DNA from: VXOI01 sp965261945
GTDB lineage: Bacteria; Chloroflexota; Dehalococcoidia; Lucifugimonadales; UBA3495
Reading direction: 5' to 3'
DNA: 64,000 nt
Assembly: GCA_965261945.1 (NCBI GenBank)
Contig: CBDHEF010000002.1
Coordinates: 2,790,001-2,854,000, forward strand
Below are positions 52,655-60,070 of this stretch, one piece after another. Both the position numbers and the translations under genes were made by a program. The stretch's first letter is position 1, and every line of letters starts with the position of its first letter. Below the pieces are notes generated by a model. That model searched no databases, was not told the origin of the DNA, and saw only the letters and a program-made list of their open reading frames with translations.

Positions 52655-55170
52655 CCGGCGGCGAAACGGCAAGGCGCGGCCTTGCGCTGGATTGGGACGG
52701 CGAAGCCGCCGGACGGGCGGCCTTCGGTCTGCTGGGGCGTCTGCGCCCTGCCGATGGCTGGCTGGCCCTGACCCTCCTTGCCCTCAATCTGTGCGTGGTG
52801 GTCCTCTCAGTGGAGCAGGCCGATTGGGCGCCTACGCCCAACCTTGCCGGCATACTGCTTCTGGGGATGCTCACCGCATTCGTCTTTCACCGCCTCCCGG
52901 TATGGTGGTGGCTGGCCATTCTGCCCGGGCTGGCGCTCGGCGGCCTGACGGTCACCTGGCAACTGTCCAACTTCACCTTCGACGGTCAGCCCCTGGGCGG
53001 CGCCGGCGCACTGTGGGACCGGCTGTCGCTGTGGCTGGAGGCGGCGCAGGAGGGGTCAATCAACATAGACAAGGCCCCCTTCGCCTTCGCACTGGTGACG
53101 GCGTCGTGGCTCATGGGATACCTCGGCGCATGGGTGTTCCTGCGGCACCGCAACTTCTGGGGCGTTTTCGCCCTGGGCGGGCTGGGGCTCTTCTCCAACC
53201 TCACCTTCCTGCCGCCCAACACCAGCCTGCATCTGGCCCTGTATCTCTTCATCGCTCTGTTGCTGGTGGCGAGGATCCAGGCAGTCCGGCGGCAGGGCCA
53301 TTGGGAACGCCGGGGCGTCCGCTACGATGAGGGACTGCGGGCGCTGACGATGTCCGACAGCTTTTTCCTGGCTATTGCCGTCATCGCCGTGGCCTTCCTG
53401 TTCCCGGCGGGCGGAGCATGGTCCACCGCCACGGGAGCCTACGAGTCGTTGCGCAAGCCCCTGGTGGGCTTTGAGGACGACTTCAACCGGCTGTTCGCCG
53501 GGCTGCCGGCGCGGCGGGACATCGGCTTCCGGGTCTGGGACGACGTGATGGCCTTCCAGGGAACCATCAGCCCGGCGACGACTCACACGCTGCTGGTGGA
53601 GTCGCCGGTAGCGATGTACTGGAAGGCCCGCACCTACGACACCTACACCGGCAAGGGCTGGATTTCGGAACACACCGAATTCAAGCCACTGGACTACACG
53701 CCGGAGTTCTCCGCTTCCGCGCCGCCGCAGAGCCGGGTGACCGCCAGTTACGCCGTGACGCCGCTGTACGCCTCGCAGTATCTGTTCGCCGGGCCGCGGG
53801 TGAGCGCGGTGGACCGGGACGTGGAGATGGAAACGCCTTCTATGCCGGTGTACCGGGCCGACCTGACCTCCGAAGACCCGCTGGCCGGATACCCCCCGGC
53901 GCTGGCCGAGGCCGGCCGCGCCCTGTCCGAGAGGGCAAAACAGGGCGGGGTGACCAGCAAGGCCGAGCTGGCTGAGTTTCTGCCCCCCGATTTCCGCGTT
54001 GGCGAAATCGAGCGCGAGGACGGCCGCTTGATCGCGGTAACGCTTGAGGAAGCTCTGCCCAACCCGCCGGACACGCTGGCGGTGCGCAGCCGCCAGGGCG
54101 TCTTTGCGCCTCACGACCCCTACATCGTCACGTCGTCGGTGCCTGCGGCCGAGCCGGAGCAGTTGCGCGAGGCCGGAACGGACTATCCGGTGCACATCCT
54201 GGACCGCTACACGCAGTTGCCGCCCGACCTGCCGGGCCGGATTGGGGGACTGGCCCGTGAGATAACCGTGAACGCCGAGACACCCTACGATAAGGCTCTG
54301 AGGGTCGAGGCCAATCTGCAAAGGCTGCCCTATTCGGTCAAGGTCAACCCGCCGCCCTTCGACTCCGACGGCGTGGACTTCTTCCTCTTTGACCAGCGGC
54401 AGGGATACAGTGAATACTTCGCCTCGGCCATGACGGTGCTGCTGCGAACCGAAGGGGTGCCCGCACGGGTGGCCGTGGGTTACACCACGGGCGACCCGAC
54501 TGAGGTGGAGAACCTGTACGCCGTCAGAGACAGCCACAGCCACGCCTGGGTCGAGGTGTACTTCCCCGGCTATTCGTGGATTCCCTTCGAGCCGACACCC
54601 GGCGCCGCGTTGCCCGTGGTGATGGCGCCCGGCGGCGCCAATTCGGGCGAATTCTCCGGGTCGTTCTCCGGGGAGTTCGACTTTGTATGTATCGACGAAT
54701 TCGTCGAAGAATGTCTCGACTTCGCCGAGCCTTTGCCTGGCAGCGCGGAACTCCCGGGGGAGCAGGCGAGCGACGGTGTTGCGTCGCCCTGGGTCTGGAT
54801 CGTGGTGGCCCTGGGGATCGTGGCGACGGCGCTCCTGGCCGCCTGGTGGGCCTTCCGCCGCTATATGTTCGCGGCCTACGACCCGTCGGCAGTCTATGCC
54901 AGGGTGCAGGCGCTGTCTGCGCTGGGCGGGCTGTCCGGCGGCGTCCCGCTGACTCCCTACCAGTTTGGGGAGAGGCTCGCCTCGCTGCTGCCCATTCACC
55001 GCCAGCGGGTGGACCTGATTGTCAGGACCTACGTACAGGCCCGCTACGGGGCAAGGACCATCCCGCAGGAGCGGCAGAATGAACTGGCGGACGCCTGGCT
55101 CAACCTGCGCTTCCCTTTGCTGGTGGCGTCGTTGGGGCAGAGAATTTACCCGAGGTTTACCCGAGGATAG
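52651..55170 (+). CDS. Transglutaminase-like (TgpA type) membrane protein with Ser in place of the catalytic Cys
   Basis: An 839-residue protein. Six or seven membrane helices (about residues 30-265) are followed by an extracytoplasmic region with a transglutaminase core near residues 575-650, a last membrane helix at about 715-740 and a C-terminal cytoplasmic DUF4129-like part. In the usual GxCxxF/YA motif the sequence is RQGYSEYFASAMTVLLR; the codon at 54409-54411 is AGT, so Ser587 takes the place of Cys. The following GVPARVAVGY, DSHSHAWVEVYFPGYSWIPF (His631) and FEPTPG are kept. Ser cannot do the normal acyl-transfer well, so it may be inactive or differ in chemistry. Overlaps the DUF58 gene by 4 nt. 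Confidence 0.92.
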   Translation: MTGGETARRGLALDWDGEAAGRAAFGLLGRLRPADGWLALTLLALNLCVVVLSVEQADWAPTPNLAGILLLGMLTAFVFHRLPVWWWLAILPGLALGGLTVTWQLSNFTFDGQPLGGAGALWDRLSLWLEAAQEGSINIDKAPFAFALVTASWLMGYLGAWVFLRHRNFWGVFALGGLGLFSNLTFLPPNTSLHLALYLFIALLLVARIQAVRRQGHWERRGVRYDEGLRALTMSDSFFLAIAVIAVAFLFPAGGAWSTATGAYESLRKPLVGFEDDFNRLFAGLPARRDIGFRVWDDVMAFQGTISPATTHTLLVESPVAMYWKARTYDTYTGKGWISEHTEFKPLDYTPEFSASAPPQSRVTASYAVTPLYASQYLFAGPRVSAVDRDVEMETPSMPVYRADLTSEDPLAGYPPALAEAGRALSERAKQGGVTSKAELAEFLPPDFRVGEIEREDGRLIAVTLEEALPNPPDTLAVRSRQGVFAPHDPYIVTSSVPAAEPEQLREAGTDYPVHILDRYTQLPPDLPGRIGGLAREITVNAETPYDKALRVEANLQRLPYSVKVNPPPFDSDGVDFFLFDQRQGYSEYFASAMTVLLRTEGVPARVAVGYTTGDPTEVENLYAVRDSHSHAWVEVYFPGYSWIPFEPTPGAALPVVMAPGGANSGEFSGSFSGEFDFVCIDEFVEECLDFAEPLPGSAELPGEQASDGVASPWVWIVVALGIVATALLAAWWAFRRYMFAAYDPSAVYARVQALSALGGLSGGVPLTPYQFGERLASLLPIHRQRVDLIVRTYVQARYGARTIPQERQNELADAWLNLRFPLLVASLGQRIYPRFTRG
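55145..55166 (+). repeat. Perfect 11-bp tandem duplication at the 3' end of the transglutaminase-like gene
   Basis: tttacccgagg occurs twice (55145-55155, 55156-55166). With the duplication the protein ends IYPRFTRG; collapsing it would end IYPRIVT and shift the stop downstream into the next gene's start region. Confidence 0.88.
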
Positions 55171-55174
55171 TCAC

Positions 55175-55705
55175 GTGAGCCAGTGCAAATATCACGTCCA
55201 TGAGCTGCCCGCCGGTTGGATCGGTCTGGTGGCCGGAGACAAGGGCCTGCGCCGCGCCACCCTGAAGCCAACGCTCAATGAGGTCATGGAAGACCTTGAG
55301 GCCGACCCGGCGTTTTTCGAGGGTGGTGGAGCGGAACACGACCCGGAGCATTTCAGTAAGGTAGTAGACTGCCTGCTCCGGTACAGCGAAGGCGACCTGG
55401 CGGCGCTGGACGGCATCGACCTGGATCTGGAGGAGACGCCGCCCTTCTTTCGCGCTGCCTGGGACGCCTGCCGCACCATCCCGCCGGGCGAGACCCGCAG
55501 CTACCGCTGGCTGGCCGCCGAGGCGGGCAGCCCGCAGGCCATGCGCGCCGCAGGGCAGGCCATGGCCCGCAACCGCTTCTCGCTCATCATCCCCTGCCAC
55601 CGAGTCATATCCAGCGACGGCGGCCTGGGCGGATACGGCGGCGGCGGCCTCGGCGTAAAGGCCAGGCTGCTGCAAATGGAACTGGAGCGCGCGGGAGAGA
55701 GTTGA
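55175..55705 (+). CDS. ogt: Methylated-DNA-[protein]-cysteine S-methyltransferase
   Basis: A 176-residue DNA repair protein; GTG at 55175 follows GAGG with 8-nt spacing. The C-terminal domain shows FFRAAWDACRTIPPGETRSY, AAGQAMARNRFSLIIPCHRV with acceptor Cys141 in PCHRV, then a Gly-rich loop (GGLGGYGGGGLGVKARLL) that closes the O6-alkylguanine pocket. It removes methyl groups from O6-methylguanine in a suicide reaction. The N-terminal domain is present but less conserved. It begins 5 nt after the transglutaminase-like gene and ends 27 nt before the module 2 toxin-like gene. Confidence 0.95.
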   Translation: MSQCKYHVHELPAGWIGLVAGDKGLRRATLKPTLNEVMEDLEADPAFFEGGGAEHDPEHFSKVVDCLLRYSEGDLAALDGIDLDLEETPPFFRAAWDACRTIPPGETRSYRWLAAEAGSPQAMRAAGQAMARNRFSLIIPCHRVISSDGGLGGYGGGGLGVKARLLQMELERAGES

Positions 55706-55731
55706 GCGCCGAGGGAACGGGCATTGCCGGA

Positions 55732-56069
55732 ATGTCAGACGCCGAGCGTACCAGGCTGCGGCAGGCATTCGAGCTATTGCCAAAGATTTCTAATCATGGG
55801 GAAAGCGTGTTTGGGAAAGCGTGTTTGAACGTCACGACCAAATTCTTCCCGAGTGGATTATGCAAATAATCGCCAACTCCTATGAACGGGTCGAAGTGTA
55901 CACTAAAGGAGGCGCAAGGCGAACTGTCCTCACTGGCCGGGCGCCGGAATCCCGGCAGTGGATAATGGTGGTGTTCGTTGGCGACCCGGAGACGGGGAGG
56001 TTTCTCACGGCATACCACAACAAAGGCTTGGAAAGGAAGTACGGAGGGCGGCCATGGAGAAACCAGTAA
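55732..56069 (+). pseudogene. Toxin-like gene of module 2, split by a 14-bp tandem duplication
   Basis: Frame A starts at ATG 55732 (MSDAERTRLRQAFELLPKIS, NHGESVF); frame B continues ERHDQILPEWIMQIIANSYE, RRTVLTGRAPESRQWIMVVF and ending GGRPWRNQ at 56069. Between them gggaaagcgtgttt is duplicated exactly (55799-55812, 55813-55826). Removing one copy joins HGESVF to ERHDQILPEW and gives a 107-residue protein aligning along its whole length with the restored module 1 gene. A shortened product could start at GTG 55821. DUF4258/RelE-like nuclease by pattern; the last 16 nt overlap the antitoxin candidate. Confidence 0.82.
55799..55826 (+). repeat. Perfect 14-bp tandem duplication in the module 2 toxin-like gene
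   Basis: gggaaagcgtgttt at 55799-55812 and again at 55813-55826, without mismatch. It shifts the reading frame by two. Confidence 0.95.
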
Positions 56070-56371
56070 AATATCCTGCCTGGGAACTGCCCCCACCGGC
56101 CATAGTGGAATACAGTCCTAAGGGTCAAATCCTGATCATAGAGACTGGACAGAAGAGCGAGGTTGGCGAAGACATGGCAGAAAACGTCATCGTCCATTAT
56201 GACAAAGACGATGATACCTTTGCGTCAGTAGTAGCGATTCGCATTGACCGCGCCGAGTATGTGCTGAAACCCTTCGTGGACGCCATCCTGGCTAAGTATG
56301 GCGTGAAGCGGGAGACACAGGAGGAGCCAGTTGGCGACCCGTCAAAGGCGGACGTCGTTCTGGGTGATTAA
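56054..56371 (+). CDS. DUF2283-like protein, antitoxin candidate of module 2
   Basis: A 105-residue protein with one domain: VEYSPKGQILIIETGQKSEV, then NVIVHYDKDDD and VAIRIDRAEYVLKPFVDAIL. It matches both domains of the 192-residue module 1 protein, best the second (VLKPFVDAVLAKYG). GGAGG lies 6 nt before ATG 56054, inside the end of the toxin-like gene, the same arrangement as in module 1. The acidic character and overlap with a toxin-like gene fit an antitoxin; this is inference, since no DNA-binding domain is evident. Confidence 0.75.
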   Translation: MEKPVKYPAWELPPPAIVEYSPKGQILIIETGQKSEVGEDMAENVIVHYDKDDDTFASVVAIRIDRAEYVLKPFVDAILAKYGVKRETQEEPVGDPSKADVVLGD

Positions 56372-56394
56372 GGTTCCGGTTAGGAGTAAATGAA

Positions 56395-57282
56395 TTGGCG
56401 GACAGCAACACCCCGCGCCCGGTGGAAAAGTGGGCGCAGGTCAACGGGCTGGATATGCGCTACCTGGACTGGGGCGGCGACGGCGAGCCGTTGCTGGCCC
56501 TGCACGGGCTGGCCTCGACGGCCCACTGGTACGACATCGTGGCGCGGTTGCTTCGGGGCCGTTACCGCATCATCGCCCCCGACCAGCGGGGCCACGGGCA
56601 GACCACCCAGGCCGCTTCCGGCTACGACTGGCACACGCTGTCCGACGACCTGGCCGCGCTGCTGGACCACGTCAGCGCCGAGATTCCCGGTTTCCGGGAG
56701 CCTGTGGCGGCGCTGGGCCACTCCTGGGGCGGCCACGTCGTCAGCAACTTCGCCTGCCACTACCCCGACCGAGTGCGGCGCGTCGTGATGATTGACGGCG
56801 GCTTTCTTGACGGCCGGCTCTTCCCGGAGCCCACATGGGAAGCCTTTTCCGACCGCCTGCGCCCGCGCAACGTGACCGGCGACCGCGAGGAGTTCCTCAA
56901 CCGCCTGCGCGTGCAGATGGCGGGCTTCTGGAACAGCGAGGTCGAGCGCATCGTCCAGACGATGGTCTACGAGGACGAGGACGGGCAGATTCAGGACATC
57001 CTGCGTCCCGAGAACCAGGCCCAGGTCATCCGCGCCATGTGGGATGATCCCTGCTCCCACACCCTGTCGCAGGTGCAATGCCCGGCCCTTCTCATTGCCG
57101 CCGGGCCGCTGCCGGAGCGGGCCAACAGCGACTTTTCCATGCTGCGCCGCCGGATGGTGGGGGCCGCCGAGGCCGCGCTGCCCAACGGCCGCGCCCACTG
57201 GATCCCCGAAACCGTCCACGACATCGGCTACCACAAACCAGGGGAGCTGGCGCAGGTCATCCTGGAGTTTCTGGGCGAGTAG
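56395..57282 (+). CDS. Alpha/beta-hydrolase
   Basis: A 295-residue protein; TTG at 56395 lies 8 nt after AGGAG. GEPLLALHGLASTAHWYDIV (oxyanion), RIIAPDQRGHGQT, AALGHSWGGHVVSNFACHYP with the nucleophile Ser, a predicted cap domain at about 150-210 (DGGFLDGRLFPEPTWEAFSD onward), and WIPETVHDIGYHKPGEL with the catalytic His are clear. A catalytic Asp is likely in the region after PALLIAAGPLPERANSDF, where the usual Asp position is occupied by a different spacing. It may hydrolyse an ester, lactone or epoxide. It follows module 2 by 23 nt. Confidence 0.9.
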   Translation: MADSNTPRPVEKWAQVNGLDMRYLDWGGDGEPLLALHGLASTAHWYDIVARLLRGRYRIIAPDQRGHGQTTQAASGYDWHTLSDDLAALLDHVSAEIPGFREPVAALGHSWGGHVVSNFACHYPDRVRRVVMIDGGFLDGRLFPEPTWEAFSDRLRPRNVTGDREEFLNRLRVQMAGFWNSEVERIVQTMVYEDEDGQIQDILRPENQAQVIRAMWDDPCSHTLSQVQCPALLIAAGPLPERANSDFSMLRRRMVGAAEAALPNGRAHWIPETVHDIGYHKPGELAQVILEFLGE

Positions 57283-57354
57283 CTCAACGCAGGGGCAGCA
57301 ATCAACGCCAAGGGCTGCCCTTCCCGGTGGCCGGCGGTCTCGCCCATGTGGCGT

Positions 57355-58038
57355 TCAGCCCAATGACAGGATGCCCAGGCGAATGCCTCTGACCACCGCG
57401 TCCAGCTTGGTGGAGGCGTTGAGTTTCAGCCGGAAATTGCGGATGTGATTGCGAACCGTGTGCTGGCTTATGTCCATTTCCACGGCGATGCGCATACTTT
57501 CCCAACCCAGCGCCACGTAACGCAGCACCTCCAGTTCCCGGGGACTCAGCACCGACGGGTCGTTCTTGGTGGTGGCGGGTTCCGCAGGATGGTCCGTCAG
57601 GATGTCGGCGCCGCCTGCGGCCAATCTCTCCCGGAGCACGCTCTCGGTCGAGTCCGAATTCTCCGGCTCGGGGCTGTCGTTGAACAGGTGCACCAGCATC
57701 GGAGCGTCCCTGAAGATTCCCGCCACCACCATGGGAGTTACCGACACCCACTTTCGCTCGCCGGTCGAGGAGAGCATCCCCAGCCGTATCGGTGATGGCG
57801 CCAGCCCCGCCCGCAGGTAGCGGATAGAGGGGCATCCGTCAGTGCACTCCGGGACCAATCCCCGGTGGGAGATACCACTAACGACCTCGTAGCAGCGGCG
57901 GCCCAAAACCTCGTGGCGCGAATAACCCAGGATTCGCTCGGCGCCGGAGTTCCAAAACACAATGACTTGGTCAACAGACATGGCGTAGGCGCCTAATGGC
58001 GCCGGTTGCAGCAGATTGAAGAGGTCGTCTTTGGTCAC
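57355..58038 (-). CDS. PAS domain LuxR-type transcription regulator
   Basis: A 227-residue protein. The PAS domain (about residues 12-118) has VIVFWNSGAERILGYSRHEV and three Cys at 49, 65 and 69 (RRCYEVVSG, PECTDGC), a pattern seen in Cys-bearing PAS domains that may bind a metal or respond to redox state. A linker runs to about 160. The LuxR/GerE helix-turn-helix at about 163-222 reads LSPRELEVLRYVALGWESMR and ISQHTVRNHIRNFRLKLNAS. No receiver domain, so it is not a classical response regulator; the signal is probably sensed by PAS. It converges with the hydrolase gene at 56395. Confidence 0.92.
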   Translation of the reverse strand: MTKDDLFNLLQPAPLGAYAMSVDQVIVFWNSGAERILGYSRHEVLGRRCYEVVSGISHRGLVPECTDGCPSIRYLRAGLAPSPIRLGMLSSTGERKWVSVTPMVVAGIFRDAPMLVHLFNDSPEPENSDSTESVLRERLAAGGADILTDHPAEPATTKNDPSVLSPRELEVLRYVALGWESMRIAVEMDISQHTVRNHIRNFRLKLNASTKLDAVVRGIRLGILSLG

Positions 58039-58189
58039 GGGAAGACTCCTGTATGGGGATTGTCGCTTACGGACAAGTGTCCGGGATTTTCCTCGCCCAA
58101 GAATCTTGCATATCCATCACACTTCGTGAAGCGGTATTTGTGGAGGCCCTCGGCTTTATAGTACAGAGCCATTATACCCGGTTGGTGGA

Positions 58190-58999
58190 CTATCCGTTAG
58201 CGACGCCTTCCACGAATTCCAGCGTCCTCGCGGCGAGAGCGTCGGGAATCTCCACCTTCATGTTGTGTCCAACCCCGTCAAAGACCTCCAGCGTGGCGCG
58301 GGGCATCCGCTCGGCCATCAGTTGCTGCACGTCCAGGGGCGTGATGTCGTCCCGCGCCGCGGCCAGTATCAGGGTGGGGACGGCAATCCGGGGCAACAGC
58401 GGCGTCAGGTCTTCTGCCAGCAGGCAACTCTGGAGGGCCAGCGCCGCCGGGGCCGCGGTTTTCGCCCCCTCGTCGGCGTACCATTCGATTACGTCCCGGC
58501 CGGTGTTCGGGCCGAACCGCTTTGCGGAATCCGACAACAGCCAGGCGCGGGTTCCATCCTGCTCCAGGATGCGCCGCCATGCTCCCGCGTCCATACTCGC
58601 GCCCATCTGCGCCAGCCTGGGGGTGGAGGCCACCAGCGTCAGGCTGTGCAGCCGGTCGGGGAAGTCATGGGCAAAGCGCAGGCTCACTATGCCGCCCGCT
58701 GAAGCGCCCACCAGGTGCGTCCTGTCGAGGCCCAAACCGTCCATCACGCGGGCGATGTCGGCGGCCAGTTCCGGCAGCGAAAACCGCAAGCCGGGCGGGG
58801 GCGGCGTTCCGGCGTGTCCCCTCATGTCGAAGCGCACCACAGGATGACGCCGGGCCAGCGCCGGCGCCCACGCCCGCCAGCGGTGCAGGTTCCCCCCGGC
58901 GGAATGATGCAGCAACACTGGCGCAGACTCGCGCCAGGGGTCGGAAAAGTCGTCCAGGTGGTAGTGGACCTGGCCGCCATCGAGGTCCAGCATGGGCAT
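58190..58999 (-). CDS. Alpha/beta-hydrolase (3-oxoadipate enol-lactonase-like)
   Basis: A 269-residue protein. PVLLHHSAGGNLHRWRAWAP (HHSAGG in the oxyanion position), VVRFDMRGHAGTP, THLVGASAGGIVSLRFAHDF with the nucleophile Ser, TLILAAARDDITPLDVQQLM with the catalytic Asp, and FDGVGHNMKVEIPDAL with the His are all present. GASAGG rather than GxSxGG of PcaD, but the overall pattern fits enol-lactonase-like hydrolases. No signal peptide. Upstream on the same strand lies pcm, separated by repeats. Confidence 0.92.
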   Translation of the reverse strand: MPMLDLDGGQVHYHLDDFSDPWRESAPVLLHHSAGGNLHRWRAWAPALARRHPVVRFDMRGHAGTPPPPGLRFSLPELAADIARVMDGLGLDRTHLVGASAGGIVSLRFAHDFPDRLHSLTLVASTPRLAQMGASMDAGAWRRILEQDGTRAWLLSDSAKRFGPNTGRDVIEWYADEGAKTAAPAALALQSCLLAEDLTPLLPRIAVPTLILAAARDDITPLDVQQLMAERMPRATLEVFDGVGHNMKVEIPDALAARTLEFVEGVANG

Positions 59000-59031
59000 A
59001 CGCTCACCGTCCAGAGGCAGGGTTTCTTAAT

Positions 59032-59070
59032 TCTCCCTCTCCCTTGAGGGGTGAGGGCTGGGGTGAGGGT
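59032..59070. repeat. Dispersed palindromic repeat, family B
   Basis: ttctccctctcccttgaggg followed by gtgagggctggggtgaggg; it lies directly upstream of the hydrolase gene at 58999. Confidence 0.85.
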
Positions 59071-59109
59071 GAGATTCCGGTAGGACACAATGCTCCCTCA
59101 CCAACGGGG

Positions 59110-59147
59110 ACGCCCCACCCTGACCCTCCCCCGGAGGGAGAGGGGGC
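59110..59147. repeat. Dispersed palindromic repeat, family B
   Basis: cgccccaccctgaccctccc followed by ccggagggagaggg; between the two neighbouring genes of the minus strand, 18 nt from the end of pcm. Confidence 0.85.
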
Positions 59148-59164
59148 GACGACATGGACAGCCA

Positions 59165-59809
59165 TCACTCCGGAAACCCTTCCGCGCCGAGGAGGGGGAC
59201 GAATCGGCAGGGGCCAAGGGCGCTGATGGATATGCCCTCGCCGGTCTTCAGCACCAGCATCAACTCCTGCTGTTCCCGCGGGCCGATGGGCAGGGCCATG
59301 CGCCCGCCCACACGCAGTTGCGGCAGCAGCGATAGCGGAATGGCCGGTGTGGCCGCGGCCACCAGGATGGCATCGTAGGGGCCGCGCTCGGGGCACCCCG
59401 GCGCCGGCCCCGCCAGCTCCACCACGATGTTGCGGTAGTCCAGTTCCAGCAGTATCGCCTCGGCCTGGGCGGCCAGGGCCGGCAGCCGCTCCACGGTAAC
59501 CACCATCCCGTCGGGCGCCAGTTGCGCCAGCACCGCCGCCTGATAGCCGGAGCCGGTTCCCACTTCCAGCACCTTGTCCCGGGGCGAAATACGCAGAGCC
59601 GCGGTCATCTCCGCCACCATGGTCGGCTGCGAGATGGTCTGCCCCTCGCCGATGGCCAGGGGTATATCCATATAAGCCATGCTGCGGGCGGCAAACGGCA
59701 CGAATCGTTCCCTCGGCACGGCGGCCATGGCCCGCAGCGTCTCCGGCGAACGGATGCGCCGGGCCAGCCCCGCCAGCAGCTCCGCCCGCTTGCGCTCCGA
59801 TTCGGTCAT
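59165..59809 (-). CDS. pcm: Protein-L-isoaspartate O-methyltransferase
   Basis: A 214-residue SAM enzyme that repairs isoaspartyl residues in aged proteins. FVPFAARSMAYMDIPLAIGE, GQTISQPTMVAEMTAALRI, VLEVGTGSGYQAAVLAQLAP (SAM motif I) and GPYDAILVAAATPAIPLSLL are diagnostic. The start MTESERKRAELLAGLARRIR at 59809 is chosen; the frame is open further upstream, but that part is read from a repeat (59861-59900). The ribosome site is weak. Length fits the family. Confidence 0.93.
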   Translation of the reverse strand: MTESERKRAELLAGLARRIRSPETLRAMAAVPRERFVPFAARSMAYMDIPLAIGEGQTISQPTMVAEMTAALRISPRDKVLEVGTGSGYQAAVLAQLAPDGMVVTVERLPALAAQAEAILLELDYRNIVVELAGPAPGCPERGPYDAILVAAATPAIPLSLLPQLRVGGRMALPIGPREQQELMLVLKTGEGISISALGPCRFVPLLGAEGFPE

Positions 59810-59860
59810 ACCAGATTCTAGCACGGAGGGCTGGGCGCAGGGCAACGGGGTCTCTCGATA

Positions 59861-59900
59861 GTTCCCTCTCCGTCCGGGGGAGGGTAAGGGTGGGGCGCCC
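59861..59900. repeat. Dispersed palindromic repeat, family B
   Basis: gttccctctccgtccggggg followed by agggtaagggtggggc, upstream of pcm. It produces an apparent N-terminal extension of pcm that is not part of the gene. Confidence 0.85.
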
Positions 59901-59937
59901 CGGTTAGCCAGCAATTACGCCGAGGCCCCATACCCTG

Positions 59938-59974
59938 CTCTCACCCCGACCTTCTCCCAAGGGGATAAGGGAGA
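59938..59974. repeat. Dispersed repeat, family B (degenerate)
   Basis: ctctcaccccgaccttctcc followed by caaggggataagggag, in the gap between divergent pcm and the monooxygenase gene. Confidence 0.7.
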
Positions 59975-60070
59975 ATATAAGACCCTGCACAAGGTAAACG
60001 GTTGTTTGACACGGCATGGGGCGCAACCTAGGATCGAGTCAAAATAGGCAATGCCGAGGCTGGAGGGTTT

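Noticed and set aside
53056..54999. Long antisense open frame under the transglutaminase-like gene
   Set aside because: High-GC shadow frame with no motif and no start signals; the plus-strand gene is certain.
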